A stretch of DNA of 64,000 nt from Misgurnus anguillicaudatus (GCF_027580225.2 NW_027395283.1:6452501-6516500); one strand, 5' to 3'; shown: positions 21,793-35,600, numbered from the stretch's first letter. Notes: a model not told the origin generated them from the letters alone. Numbers and translations are program-made.

Positions 21793-24087
21793 GGGTGTAT
21801 TCCAGAAAGCAGGGTTAATTTACCATCAGATTAACCCCGAACTCTGGGTTGATCAACCCCAAACTTGCTTACTCGGGGTATGTCGGTTCCAAAACACAGT
21901 TTAAGAGTTAGTTCAATCAACTCGCTGAAAGTAACCCAGAGTTAACGCGCGCTCACGGTAACAACATAAAGGCATTGTCAATGGATCACAGATTTCACGA
22001 GTCACCATGGAAACGTCAGAGAACTTAAAAGTTTTTAAATGAGAAATAACATTATAAACCAATATTTTCTGGCAAAATCAACGTTTTATAATCGGCTTAG
22101 AAGTGCGTGATTACAAAACAGATAAAATTAATTAATTAAATAATTAATACGAACCTATTTTACCCCATTTAAGTCCAATATTATATGTGTCTCAAACGAA
22201 AATACACACAATATCATTTAAAATAATCTAAAACAATCTAAAATAATTAATATAGTAAAAATAATTATAGATTTTATATATGATTGTAAACATATGAATT
22301 ATGAATATCTTTTCCCTTGTGAAAAGTAACAATGGTTTTACTACAGTAAAAAAACATGGTTACAGTAAAACCATGGTTCTGCTGATAGTAATCAATGCAC
22401 CAAAAAAAAAAAAAAACATGGTTACTACAACTATACACCAATAAACCATGGTTAATTTCACAAGGGTTGTGGCACATAAAGTGCAAATCTGTCATAAGGC
22501 TTATTTAAAGTTTTTTTTTTTTAGATATGATTGTATTGTTTAGGCATAAAATGCACTATGATAATATTCACTATATTGTACTTATTTTACTTCTGCTCCT
22601 TTGGGTGACCCTGTTTAGTTTTAGGACTTTCCTTGTATGACACTGTGTCACCATCTTTTTTAACATTTACTGATAGCTGATAGATTAATGCACCCTCTTT
22701 TAATTGTAAAGCTTCCTTACAGTCCTTACAGATTTTCAATGATTCTGTGTAATGCTTTTCAGTACACTACACTAAAAATGATCATTCATTTGCATTGGAC
22801 GATTAGGATCTGCTGTGACAGAAGTGGAGAATAGAAATGTTACATTAGTGTCAATAGTAATAATGTTCTAATATATCCTGTATCATCTAATATAACCAAA
22901 TATCTCAATTTCCCTTTGGCTCAAAAATGACAGCTCAGGAAAGCACAAAAGGCCCATTTTAAAGAAAAAAAGGTGATTTAGAAAAAGACCAACAATAGAT
23001 CAAATGTAGAGAGGGGGCTACAGATCTGAAGTGCATGTTTAAGAAATAAATATGATACTATGGAATATATATTTATAATTTCATTTCATTGTGTACATGA
23101 TTCTAACTGATATAATAGAAAATCTCTGACCACTATGCCATATCTGTGATTAAATGGTGTTTCACCAAATGAAGTCTGTGTTTCACCTGTGTCATTCTGT
23201 GGGTCAGTATTAAATCATGCCTGTGCTTCATGGGTGTCATTCTGTGGGTCAGGTTAGATGCACATGCCTATCAGAGACTGCAGGCAGGGGTAACTTCTGT
23301 CCCTCAGTAATTATTATTTTGATAGGCATCATGTGTTTCTATTTGTTACTGTAACATTGGCACATTGTCACTTAAGTAAAATATGTTAAGATTTCTGGCT
23401 CAATATTGACAATGTATTTGCACACACAATTTATTAGAACTTTAGATTCATTTCAAATTATCTAGTAAGTGAAAGATGAGGTTATTTATGAATTGACCAA
23501 ATTTAAATAGAAATGTACTTGTTAACATGAATTAACTGATGGAAATGTGTTTCATACAGCTACTGAAATTTGGAGATATATTAATGATGAACATAATTAA
23601 ATGTATAGTATTTAGTCCGAACACAAATATAAATAATTTTTTATCAATAATGAACATAATTAAATTTATAGTAATTAGTCCAATCACAAATAACAATCCA
23701 TGTTATTAAAAAAAATGTTTCTTTAAAGAAAATATCGTAAATGTTTAAAGACGGCAATAAATATTCGCGACTGTAAATGTAATAAAATAAATGCTTTAAT
23801 GTTGTTGTAATATTATGCAAAATATATGCTTCCACGCCCGCTGCACGCTCATCATAAGTACACGCATGCGCAGACATCCTCCGGAGCCCTTGTTTTTTAA
23901 CTAAAATGAACTTACCCTGCAACATAACCTGCTCCGGAGTAGGTTATCTTCAGAGAGTCAGTTGCTATGGTTACTTACATAACCCGAAAGTTACCTCCGT
24001 TTTTGGAACCGAAAGCAGAGGTTATCCGCTTACTTACTCCTAAACATACCCGGGTAAGTCACATAACCTGCTTTCTGGAATACACCC
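21793..24087. mobile_element. DNA transposon copy 2, tandem to copy 1
   Basis: The same ends as copy 1, flanked by CAG at 21790-21792 and 24088-24090. It aligns with copy 1 over both flanks but lacks the 19056-20293 insert. It contains about 0.8 kb (about 22660-23440) that copy 1 lacks, where copy 1 joins directly from the TGACACTGT region to the TTAGATT region. No transposase ORF. The head-to-tail pair with one shared CAG looks either like a tandem duplication or like two insertions at one site. Confidence 0.8.
22325..22460. repeat. AACCATGGTTTT-type repeat, copy 3
   Basis: Same palindromic family as at 20735-20960, at the equivalent place in transposon copy 2, but shorter. Confidence 0.5.
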
Positions 24088-24738
24088 CAGGTGTGTTCAG
24101 GTGAGATGAGACGCTTTTCTCTTCCTCATTCATAGTTTCTTTAAAGGACAGATTCACTCTTTTAAATTCAATCATTTCTTATCTTTAAATTACTGTCAAC
24201 AAGTTGATCTATCAATACTTAAAGTCGTTGAAAACATTAAGAGACTTCAAAATTATTTTAATTTTTCTGAATTTACTGTTTATAGATGTGTGTTTAGGTG
24301 AAATTATTTATGCTATGTTTCAATACTGTTAAGCATTTATTTGCAGAAATTTAAACAAAATGGTCAAAATAACAAAAGATGTTATGTTATTAAATACAAA
24401 GAAATCAAAATAATATGATTTTTAAACAACATCTTTCATGTTTCTTGCTATGAGTTCAGTCTTTTACATTGTTGTATGTTTTCATTCAAAGTTTATTTAA
24501 AGATTTATTCATTTATATTTTTTATATAATTGTTTCTTATCTTAATCTTAGCATTATTTATTGAACGTTTTGCATTGTCTGTGACTCTAAACATCATTTG
24601 TGTTAATATTGTGTTAATGTGAGGTAATGTTGTGTAGTATTTTCTTCAACATTCAGGATTAATTTATCTGAATTATAATGTCTGTTTATTCACTTTGATT
24701 TTAAGTTTATTTTGTGTCTGAATGTTATTTTCATTCAG

Positions 24739-24837
24739 TATCAGTTGTGGAGATCAGATTGATCAGATTCACCTCTGCAGCTCCATCATGGATCAAACAC
24801 AAACATCAAAACATGAAGATTTTTCTCCAGGATGCAG
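24739..24837 (+). CDS. NLRC3-like gene, exon 2 with start codon
   Basis: The exon follows an acceptor (CATTCAG) and ends before GTACTT (GT at 24838). ATG at 24788 opens MDQTQTSKHEDFSPGC and the exon ends with two bases of a split codon (phase 2). Bases 24739-24787 are 5' untranslated. A short opening exon followed by small symmetric exons and then a large FISNA-NACHT exon is the plan of fish NLR-C (NLRC3-like) genes. The protein is predicted to be a cytosolic innate-immune sensor. Confidence 0.75.
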
Positions 24838-24966
24838 GTACTTTATATAAACACTTTATTAAATAACATTTATATTATAGGGAAATAATTAAGTATTATT
24901 TTTATCACAATCATTGAAAAATATTAGTAATGTAATTTAAAGTATTAAATCTGTTGTGTGTTATAG

Positions 24967-25080
24967 TTCAGATCATCAGAAGAGATCAGATCCAGAGTTC
25001 AGTTGTGTGTCTATGAAGAGTGATGCGTCTATGCATCATCCATTACAGTTTAAGAATGAAGAGACAAGACCCACACACAG
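24967..25080 (+). CDS. NLRC3-like gene, exon 3
   Basis: A 114-base exon between TTATAG and GTATAA. It is phase 2 at both ends, so it can be skipped or repeated without breaking the frame. It encodes SSDHQKRSDPEFSCVSMKSD and on to the end, the repeat-like N-terminal peptide (DPE-x-SCVSMKSD) found upstream of FISNA in fish NLRs. Function of this peptide is unknown. Confidence 0.8.
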
Positions 25081-25326
25081 GTATAAAATATCTTTACTAC
25101 TATTATTGTAGTTTGACATTTTTTTAAAGAGATGAGAAATTATTCTTCATTATTATACAGGACATGTTCACACAGAGAAACACATCTGTGCAAGCACTCA
25201 GTTAAACTTAGTCTTTGTAGTAAAAGATGTAAAGATCATATGAATTTTAAGTTAATAAAGTAATGTGAAAAATCTGACTAATATTAAAGTGTAAAGTGAT
25301 TCTTGATTCTCAATCTTGCCGTTCAG

Positions 25327-25575
25327 ACGAATCAGAACAGAATCTGACTGTCAGAGGAGAAAGATTGAACAATCTGAGAATCAACTACAAGACTTGAATG
25401 AAAACATGAATCCTCGTGTTATAAACTCTCTAACTTCACAAAGGACGAGGACACAAGATTACAAAAACAGGAATATTTATAATGCAGACGCTGAGGAAGG
25501 ATTACACTCAGAAACAAACAACAAAGACCAACAACGATTAAGACACACAAGAGCAAAATATACTAACAAACACAG
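25327..25575 (+). CDS. NLRC3-like gene, exon 4
   Basis: A 249-base exon with acceptor GTTCAG and donor GTGAGT, again phase 2 at both ends. It encodes about 83 charged, Gln/Asn-rich residues (RIRTESDCQRRKIEQSENQL at the start) with no domain I recognise. No stop in frame. It joins to the NACHT exon across a 19 kb intron filled with mobile DNA. Confidence 0.7.
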
Positions 25576-25647
25576 GTGAGTGGGATTACAATGATTAAAA
25601 AAACAGCTGATAATGGTTAACGCTCGTGTGGTGTTCATATTTTTGTT

Positions 25648-27228
25648 ACTTAAGCTGAATCTGAAATCGCATATTTACTGAGTAGACACTGAATTTCACT
25701 GAGTACCTACTTAACGTGCGCTAAGACAGTACATACGTTCGCATTAGTATGGACAGCATCCGCCATGTTGACGTTATCATGTGACCTATGACGTCGTAAA
25801 CAGGACAGGAGGACGACATCACAATACTGCGATAGCGACTCAATATCAGACTTCTCCGTATGATTTCTGGAATCGCTCTCGCAGTACTTTGATGTCATCC
25901 ACCTGTTGATTCTTGCAGCGGTGCATAAACTCCAACAAACCTAATAACAGACATGAAAACGTATGCGTGTGTATGAGGGACAGGTGCACTAACACTTGAT
26001 TGCATCAGTAACTTAACAACTCTACTACGGTCTCTGTCAGTGTTACAGATATTATATTACACATTATTTTATAGTGGACAAAAAATAAGTAAAACAAGCA
26101 GACTGTAATTTAATATGTATTGTCAGATGACAAGTGATTATATACACTTTAGTGAAGCAATGATGCTCTTTTATTTACTTAACAACAGGAAACACAAATA
26201 AAAAAAGAATGAATAAAACCATCACAATAAATGAAAACATATAGAAGTGAATCCCATATAAAACAAAACTTTATTCAAATGTATCACATATTTATTGTCA
26301 TCTCAACACAGCTGTGATAATTCTACAGTTTTATTTTCATGAATCAGCTGAGCACTTTGTGGTATATCCTGGCCTGTCTGTGTGTGAAGTCAGGGAGGAA
26401 CAGCCCTGTGTAACGTATCGAAATCACCCGATTGGCTGGTCTCCGGTCGATTGCTTTGCTTTCCCGTGGCATCATGGGATAGAAGTGTCCATTCGATGCT
26501 TGCTTCCAAATCTGGGCGGACTCAGTTGGGTATCCGGGGATTTATCGCCTACTGATTTAATGAATACTGAGGATTCGGACATACTACTCTGTTCACGCAC
26601 TGTTTCCCCTACTATATTTTAGGAAAGTAGGCGGTTTCGGACGATACTTAAGTATACGTGCCTCTGAATCTAACGAGAAATAGTCCATAATCCCGGTAAT
26701 TCTTGCCTACCCTTTTACGAATACGGAGGTTTCGGACATACTATTCGTGTCACGGCTGAGACCAGGTAAGACAAGACGATGAGGCAAGATGCGGATCCAA
26801 GTGCAGTTTATTCCAAAATAAAGTGAATATAAGGCAAAAACAAAAACCATGGGAACACAAGGGACTGCGACATCTAACAACAAACCACAAACACAGAATG
26901 AACGAGCAGGGTATAAATGAATGACCAAGACCAATGACAGAGCAGAAACAATCAGTAACTAGGACAACACACAAGGGGAGAAGCATGATCACAATGAATA
27001 TCCATGGTTACAAACAAGGGGGAGGAGACACTAATTAACACAGGGAGCTACACTAGGAACAAGGGTATACATGAACACAGGTTAAACACAGGTACACAGA
27101 GACATGAGTATAAAACAAAACACAAGTATCACAAAACACAGGGACACAGGGAACACGTTACAATTCATTCACCTACTGCTTTTTGCCTACTATATAGTAT
27201 GGTAGTATGCGGTTTAGGATTCAGCCTT
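25648..27228. mobile_element. Inverted-repeat element with GCTGAATC ends
   Basis: The left end GCTGAATCTGAAATCGCATA is mirrored by TATGCGGTTTAGGATTCAGC at about 27207-27227. Several further half-copies of the GGTTTCGGAC/CTACTATA end motif occur inside (26603-26650, 26725-26745), suggesting related insertions. No transposase. It contains another element at 26752-27163. Confidence 0.6.
26752..27163. mobile_element. Short nested element with GTCACGGCTGAGACCAGG start
   Basis: About 410 bases, starting GTCACGGCTGAGACCAGG and ending ACACGTTAC, interrupt the element above between two halves of its end motif. The interior is A-rich (CACAGG/AACACAGG runs). No coding potential beyond chance. Family not identified. 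Confidence 0.45.
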
Positions 27229-27667
27229 TGACAATGTCATCATTCGTATCTTAAAGCAATGCAGTCACACACATTTATGTATAACTGTTTACAGATGTTT
27301 ACTTTAGCCTTATTACAAGTAATATAGACAGAATTTATGGTTAATATTTGTCATTTACTACTGATAGAGGACTAGTTATAGATTAAAGTGCTATTAGTTT
27401 TTGTGATAATATGAAATAAGAGAAAATTCTATTCTCCCACAGATATTGACTGAAAACATATTTGAGATGAAAAAATGATGAAAATACTTATTTAAGATAA
27501 ACAAGTATTTTCATCACTTTTTCATCTCAAATAAGTTTTTCATTTCTTTTGATGTTTATTTTTTTTTTTTACTTAATTTGAAATCCATCTAATGTCCACA
27601 CACACACTGCAGTAAATTGTGTTGCTATTGGCTACAACCTAAAATTATGAAAATACTTGGATATGAC

Positions 27668-27672
<5 letters not shown>

Positions 27673-27758
<86 letters not shown>
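27673..27758 (+). repeat. CA microsatellite
   Basis: Uninterrupted CA run of about 86 bases. The His-Thr ORF across it is an artefact. Confidence 0.98.
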
Positions 27759-27759
<1 letters not shown>

Positions 27760-27764
27760 ATAGG

Positions 27765-27865
27765 TTTTGTGGTAAACCCATGGTTTTACAAATAGTAATC
27801 AATACACCAATTTACCATGATTACTACACTTTTACTATAATACATCCATGGTTATTTTTGGTAAG
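27765..27865. repeat. AACCATGGTTTT-type repeat, copy 4
   Basis: CCCATGGTTTTAC, TTACCATGATTACTAC and ATCCATGGTTATTTTTGGTAA mark another copy of the dispersed palindromic repeat. It abuts the CA run, as copy 1 lies close to a CA run. Confidence 0.5.
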
Positions 27866-28590
27866 GGAGATAATGATAAAATGTAGAATGGTTCCTGTTA
27901 GACAGAAGGTAAAGTGTTTGGTACAGTGGGTACAGACGAGTGTTCATGCTTGATATATAATATGTTGTATCCTTGCACCATTACAGCAAGAGCAGAAGGA
28001 CAAAACTCTGACATTCATCCATCACATACAGAGATGGACATAAATACATGTTTTTCAAATACAAATACAAAATACTGTGTCGAAAAATGTATTTAAATAC
28101 AAATACAAAATACTGTGAGGAAAAATGTATTTAAATACAAATATAGTATTTTGTATTTTAAAATACACAAAATACATGTGAAATTGGTGATTCAGTGCAA
28201 GTATCCCTATTAGGCTGAAATCTTTCTGGGTCTATTTCTGAATGCCAAAAAGCATTTAGATGTGTGCAACTGCCTAGAAACTTTCATTTTATTTTACATA
28301 CCTCTTGCTTTCCCCTGCCCTGTAGGAAACAAAAAACTAGAAAAAAACTTGGTAACTTGGTAACACTTTACTTGAAGGGGTGTGTGCATAAGACTGACAT
28401 GACACCTTCATAATCATAACATGACACGTGTCATGAACATGAAGAAGATTTTATGAACATTTATGACAACTGACATTAAGTGTCATTTACTCAATTATGT
28501 AATTTTTATGCAAAGATGACATTGTTTGAGATATCTTTGTTATGACAACTTGACACATAAACCAATACAACACAACTTGTTATAAACGCT

Positions 28591-29395
28591 GATCTATATA
28601 AATGACTGGATTGCGCATGACGTCACACTTGTGAAGCCACCGCGCCGCCATGTTGGTATACCCAAACGTTCTATTAAATCAATGGACATTATCAGATTTT
28701 AATGATAAAACATCACTTTACTAGTCTTCATTTTTATATCTGAAGTTACCCTGTACATTATTACAACACAAACGTCCAAAGCATGTAAATAGTTATTTAC
28801 TGAAAGTTGTACATTTTGCGTTTTAATCAGTTATTATACATTCATCTTCATTACAGTATCAGATCAGCAGACAGACCGCAACACATTTAGTATTAATGAC
28901 AATAAACGTGCTCATTCTGAAATCTAAATAAATAATCATACTTTGTACTGTATGTGCATGCAATAATTTGCTAGTTTTGTAATTATGTTATCTAAACTTA
29001 CAAGCTACCCAAACTTATTTAGAGAAATAACACTGACCGTCACAGTGTAGCTGAATGTCAAAAAAAACTTTATTTATACCCGTGTCTTTAACAAATGCAA
29101 CAGACACACTCACCTTAACAGTTTTTTTGTAAATCCATTATCCTGCCCGATTAAAACATAAACATTGCAAATAACACCAGAATTAACAAATAATTAACAT
29201 ACACATATCCTAAAATTAACCTTGTGTAACTGATACGCTGTAAAGGGGGTAAATTTTTATCATGATTTTGAATGGAAGTCAATGACGCTCTCTGCCGGTT
29301 GGGTATACCAAGATGGTGGCTCGAATTCTGCGCTGGCTTCACCTCACGCTGTTACGTTTAGCGTTCTATGCGCAATCCAGTCATTTATATAGATC
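28591..29395. mobile_element. 800-bp element with GATCTATATAAATGACTGGA ends
   Basis: The left arm GATCTATATAAATGACTGGATTGCGCAT is mirrored exactly at 29367-29395. The similarity extends through GTGAAGCCA and the CCATGTTGGTATACCC/CCATCTTGGTATACCC blocks (about 100 bp). Non-autonomous, no ORF. It lies within the previous element. Confidence 0.75.
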
Positions 29396-31495
29396 AGTGG
29401 TTATAAATCATAAACAATAATTAACAAACTTAAGAAACTACCTAGCTTTGTGGGTTAACATTACATTAAACTGTGATTTAAATGTCATTAAGTGTTAATA
29501 CTATGTCAAATATTATTAATACTCGGTCAAATAAACATTATGAACTGAAGAATATTCATGATGCTGTTATAAAACTATTTAACAGAGTATTAACATTTAA
29601 TGACAAATTATAATTGTACCACTGTAGTTGAGGTCAAGAAAAAGATTCATGATGCTGTTATAAAACTATTTTACAGAGTATTAACACTTAATGACATTTT
29701 AATGAGAAATTCAATTTGTATCACTGGTAAAAAGTGGTCACTTATGTTGTCTTGGTTAACCCCCTGGGGTCCAAAAACGCGGGGCCGCGTTTTGACGTGT
29801 TTTTTCCTTATCATGGCAGAATCAACTTAAAATACTCCATCATTAATAATCATACACTTACGTGTTTGACATCATTTGAAACGGTAAAGGGTCTTCTTTA
29901 ATATGTGTTCATTCACAATAACAACAGATCTTTGTGTTTTTGTCAAATAAAGAAAATAAACAGGGTGAGCATCCAGACATTTCTGTCTCCGCAAGCTGTC
30001 TCTCAAAACACGTTACAAAAATCAATTGAAACTCCGCGAATACTCGTCACACAAGCATGATACACATATCAAAAGAAAGCCTGAAATGTCTACTTTTAAA
30101 CAAGCTAAATATAATCGAAAACAAATATCGCCTGTTTATGTAATCTGCATTGAAGTAAAGAGAGTGCCATTTTTCCTGGCTGACTTCATTATCTTTAATT
30201 CGGCCACGCCCTCAGGCTGTTGACATGGTAATGAAGACACGAGCTGTTCAACCATAACAAGCAAAGCGTAAAGTTTGATCAGATTTAAAGACTTTTTACC
30301 GCATGTTTGGGATATAAACTTTACACACACGTGAGGAATATCTTCATTTATGTCTGGACATTGAGGAAGAGAAGCATTTATCTTTAACGTTACCTAAGAA
30401 TGGAGGACGCACTGGAGCTGGATTAGAAGTAAGTAACGTTAACAGTTAATTCATACCATTTATATTTGCTATCATATAACTTAATATGCTCATGGCTTAT
30501 GCAGTTCAGCCTACATACAGTAACGTTAAGCAACCTCATCAGACTGCACGCTTCGGATTGAAAAACTTTCGCATTGTTTACAAACGGACACGATCTCACG
30601 TAATGGCGGATTTCACTGTTGCATGCTGTAACAGTGTTAAACACAGTTATTCACTTATATCCTTCATGGAAACTTTCAGTAAGCCTGAACTGCTGTATCT
30701 TTTAAGTGTGTGCTGTAATATGATTCCATGTTTACATGCTTATTTACAAACAAATCCGCGTGACCTCCCGTAATGGCGGATATCTGTTACATGCTGTACA
30801 GTGTTAGGCACAGTTATTATTCACTTTCGTATCCTTCATGGCAACTTTGAGAAATGCTGCACTGCGGGATTTGCTGTAAAATGATTCCATATTGTTTACA
30901 TGCAAGGTAATTCCATACATTGCGCTTTACACGCGACACCGTTTTTATGAGCGCTGCGTACACGGAGACGCGAGCTCGCGCACATGCGATGTGTTTTTAA
31001 AGTTCATACGCACTTTCAGAAACACGTTTAAAACAGAAGCTAGACGATAAGGGGATGGGTATCTGAAAACAGTCATCTGAAAACAGCTTTTTATATTAAT
31101 TGCTGCAGATGTTTATCTGATATTAAGTTTATGTACAAGATAGTATATGAATGTTACTTAGTATCAGTGATATTTACCCATCAGTTATATAAGTAAGGGT
31201 ATTTCTGTGGACAATTTATGCTAACAGCTGTTTATAACTCTCTTAGAGGTCTGGATCTCTCTCATAAGTACAAAACTATGAAGTGGAAAAACACTTTTTG
31301 GACATAAAGTTATATGGTAACATGAGCCACATGAAGTTTACAGCTCTGTTGTGTATCAGTTTCTTAGTTTATACAAAGTTTTTGAATAGGGTTTGTTTCC
31401 AAATAAACTCAAAATGTCCTACTGACCATCATTTCTATTTTGATTATATTGTTAACTTAACCCTCTGGGGTCCGACCATTTTGGGACACTCTCAG

Positions 31496-32060
31496 TGTAG
31501 CTGCCCCCTGGTTTCCCGATAACAAGCAGAGAGTCTCTAACGGGTGTAACGTTAATCATTTATTTTCAATCTTCTTCATAAGCACCGTGAAAACTAAAAG
31601 TAAACACAAATAGCAGGTCACATAAACCTGATTATAACATTGTTTTTTATACTTATAAGCTTATCACAGTATTTTTCACATCAAATTACGTTCAAGACAT
31701 AGAAATAAAAAGGTACAAATATAAACATTGTTAACACATGAAGCGTTCAGACCACGCGAACAGCTTGCAAAACAGACAATGATATAAATAAAGATAAAGT
31801 TTGATAAACATAACACAAACTACACACCTCATTCCACTCACCAAGGGGTGCAACTGCAAATCCTCAATATAATGCTGCTTGCAACCATCGCTGACTTTAT
31901 AATCAAAAAAGGCATATCCAAGTCCCCCAGACACAGGCAAAAACACAAGCAGAGAAACCATCTGCCTCTATACAGATTCCGGGGTTCACAGTCTCAAACC
32001 GGCCATGTGACTGACACTCAATGGAAGCATGAACTTAGTGACCTCTAGTGGCCACTTACA
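31496..32060 (-). repeat. BEL 3' LTR
   Basis: 565 bases. On the minus strand it is preceded by the purine-rich GGTGGGAG (32061-32068), the likely polypurine tract. Short ORFs inside recur unchanged in the 5' LTR and are not genes. Confidence 0.93.
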
Positions 32061-32246
32061 CTCCCACCAAATCATGTTATACTGAATGAATTCAAAAGAA
32101 AGGAATTAACCAACAGTTATTCAGAACATGATTTCTAGACTATGGAAAAGCAGACTATAAAGGATATGAATATAAGTAGCAAGCAGACATAAACTTGTTT
32201 CACATTCCTTAACTGAACACGTCTGATGTAAGTGTTTTCCCTTAGT

Positions 32247-32666
32247 TTAACAAGGCGTTAACTTACTGGTTTTATCTTCAATGAGAAGTACCAATTTTTG
32301 AATTGGCCGTTCAATAATTGAATGTTTGTAGCTATGACTTTGTTTCTGTTGTAGTCCTTTATCTCCAACTTGAACCTTTACTCTACGAACAAAACCATCT
32401 GATCCTTCTGTAGTCTCGACTACACGAGCTAATTGTCACTGATTCCTTGGAAGTGTATCCTCTTTGATGATGACTATATCGTCTATTTGCAAGTTGCGTC
32501 GAGGTATGTGCCATTTTTGCCTCGTAGACACATTCAAGAGGTATTCTTTCTTCCACCGGCTCCAGAATTGTTCAGTTAAGAACTGTACTCTGCGCCATCT
32601 CTTTGCAGCATACATATCTTCTTTGACGAACTTTCCTGGAGGTGGTAAGGCGACCTTAGACTTCAA
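32247..32666 (-). pseudogene. pol: C-terminal end of BEL pol, out of frame
   Basis: Continues the integrase C-terminal region of BEL elements ([20 protein letters not shown], then [20 protein letters not shown]). It is shifted +1 from the main pol frame by a small deletion near 32665-32680. A TGA at about 32433-32435 takes a position where BEL proteins have Trp (NQ-W-QLARV). After it the frame is open again to about 32247. Confidence 0.8.
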
Positions 32667-35600
32667 GGTGGTTTGGTGTTAAAGGTTCCAAAGTCATTGG
32701 GTCATTAATTCCATCAACATTTAGTGGACGGCTGTTGACGATGGCCATAGCTTCGTAGAGTAGGGTTCTCAGGGAAGCATCGTCCAATCTACCTGGACAT
32801 TGAGCAATTGTGATGTTCAGCACATTACGAATAGACCGAATTTGGCGTTCCCACACCCCGCCTGCATGACTCGCAGACGGGGCGTTGAAAATGAATTCAC
32901 ACTGTCTGTCCGCAAGAAAAGCTTTCAAAGCCTCTGCGTCACATTGCTTGAGCGCTTCCTTTAACTCGTTCTTCGCACCCACGAAGTTTGAGCCCTGATC
33001 GCAGTAAAGGTGACTAACAGCTCCTCTAAGGCTAATAAAGCACCTCAAGGCGTTGATAAAAGCGTCCGTGGTCATGTCTTCCAGCATTTCAAGATGAACT
33101 GCTCGAGAAGCTAAGCATGTGAAGATAAGTCCATATCTCTTACACTCCTTGCGGCCTAGTTTAGTGATGAATGGGCTGAAGCAATCCATTCCACAGAATG
33201 TGAAAGGAGCAGAGACTTCACAGCGCTCTCTGGGGAGTTCAGACATTCGTTGCTCTTCAGTCGGTCTTCTGAGCCTCCGGCATCTTACACATTCATGTAT
33301 TAATTTGGCGACTGACTTATTCCCACCGAGAGGCCAGAATCCGTTTGCTCGCAGCTCATTCATAGTCTGATTTCGACCTTGATGACAGGTCTTTTCGTGG
33401 TAATGGGATAAAATCAGTTTGGTAATGTAGCTTTCCTTAGGGAGAATGATGGGGTGCTTTTGTTCTTGGCTGAGAGTGGAACCTTTAAGTCTTCCTCCGA
33501 CGCGAATAAGTCCCTCCTCCAAAATTGGGTCGAGGTGACGAAGAGGACTTGAGTTTGGAATAGTGCTCCCACTGGGATTTCTTTGCAACGTCCTTTGATC
33601 TTGGGGAAAGGCTTGCAGCTGAACGAGCTGAAACACCACTTTAGCGGCTCTTGAGCGTTCCTCAACGGTCACAACTTCACCAGCTGAATGGCTCTGCCTA
33701 GACCCAAGTCTTTTAATTCTGGCTACCACCTTAATCAGTGTCGTCCAGGTGGAAAATCGACTCAGTCGCTCCAAGATGTCGTTTTGTTCGCTAGATTGAG
33801 TAGCATGCACTTGAATTGACTTGATTTCAGGGTCACCTACAAGCAACTCGGTAGATGGTTTAAGCAAGGGCAGTGGCTTTTGGTCCCACAGAAACTTGGG
33901 TCCTGACAACCAGCTAGTGGAGGAGATGTCACGAACAAGAAGACCTCTAGACGCATAATCCGCTGGGTTATGGGCTGTGTCTACATAGTTCCATTGGCTT
34001 GGGTCTGTAATCTCTCTTATCAATTGTACACGGTTCGCCACAAACACGTGAAATCTTCGCGCCTCGTTGTTAATATAGGCAAGTACTACTTGTGAGTCTG
34101 TCCAGAAGAATTCTTGCTCGATTTTCATGTTAAGCTCCGCCTTTAGCATGATACTCATTCTGGCTGCAGTGACTGCGGCAGAGAGTTCCAAACATGGAAT
34201 GCTTGTGATCTTCAGAGGAGCTACCCTCGCTTTAGCCATAACGAAGCTGCAGTGTATCTCATTCCTGTCGTTTTTGTATCTTAGGTAGGAGCAGGCCCCG
34301 TAACCTGTGGTACTAGCGTCCGAGAAGTGATGCAGTTCCACTCTGACGATCTTGCCAAAGTTTCGAGGATGATAACAACGAGGTATGGTGACTTCTTTAA
34401 GATTCTGCAAGTCGTTTTTCCACTCCTCCCACCGTGAACGCAAGTACTCAGGAATAGGGTCGTCCCATTCAATGCCTTTGCAACATAGCTCCTGCAGGAT
34501 GCGTTTGCCACTCAGAATGAAGGGGGCTATAAACCCTAGAGGGTCGTACAGGGATGCCACAATTGACAGGAGACCCTGGCGAGTTGGGGGGTGGTCCTTT
34601 ACATTACCGTGGAAACTGAATGTGTCGTTTTCTGCTGACCACTGGATACCAAGTACGAGTCCTTCTGAGGTTGCATCAGTTTGGAAGTTAAAAGTATCAG
34701 TGCTTATGGCTCTTTCTGAGGGAGCAATGCAGGAAAGAACTTCCTTAAGGTTGGAGTTGAACTTATGCAGCCGCAGGCCAGCACCTTGACACAATTCTTG
34801 AGCGCTGATGATTAACTCTTTGGCTTCTTTGGCTGTAGGGACGCTGGTTAATCCATCGTCCACGTAGAAGTTCTTTTCCACGAATTCAGAGGCTACAGGA
34901 TGTTTTTCCTTGTTGTTTTGTGCCAGATATTTAAGACAAAAATTGGCACATCCTGGGGAGGATGCAGCTCCGAAAAGGTGGACCGACATTCTATACTCCT
35001 GTGGTTCTGTATTGAGCAATCCGTCCTTCCACCACAGAAATCTCAAGTAGTTGCGGGCTTTGGGCGAAACGCTAAATTGGTGGAACATCTTTTCGATGTC
35101 GCAGATCACAGCCACAGCTTCTCTTCTAAAGCGACAAAGAACTCCTACTAAAGAGTTAATCAGATCGGGCCCCGTTAGCAGAGTGTCATTCAGGGAGATC
35201 CCTTGAAACTTTGCCGAGCAGTCGAACACGACCCTTAATTTTCCTGGCTTCTTGGGGTTGTACACTCCGTGGTGAGGAATATACCACACCGTCTCTCCTT
35301 CAGCAAGTGGAGGGGCTGGCTCAGCGTGACCTTTCTGTATAATTTCACCCATGAAAGCAATGTATTGCTCGAGGTACTGTTTGTTAGCCCTTAGCTTTTT
35401 CTCTAGGTGTTGCAGTCGGAGAGTAGCCAGCCTTTTGTTGTTCGGTAGAGTCGGGAAACAATTGTCCTTGAAGGGTAGAGGTATCTCGAGACGGCCGTCA
35501 TCTTTCTGTTTAATGTTGTCATTAAGAAACTGTATGAAGTGAACGTCGTTCTGTGATACATACTTGTCCTCGTAACCTTTCTCATTAAAGTCTGACTCCA

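Noticed and set aside
27657..27953. ORF with a His-Thr repeat
   Set aside because: It is translation of the CA microsatellite.
30486..30773. 95-codon ORF, similar to one at 40568-40783
   Set aside because: Both lie in inverted arms of the piggyBac-like copies; similarity reflects duplication, and no transposase motif is present.
31731..32048. Small ORFs on both strands, repeated at 39057-39374
   Set aside because: They lie in the two LTRs of the BEL element and are identical only because the LTRs are recent duplicates.
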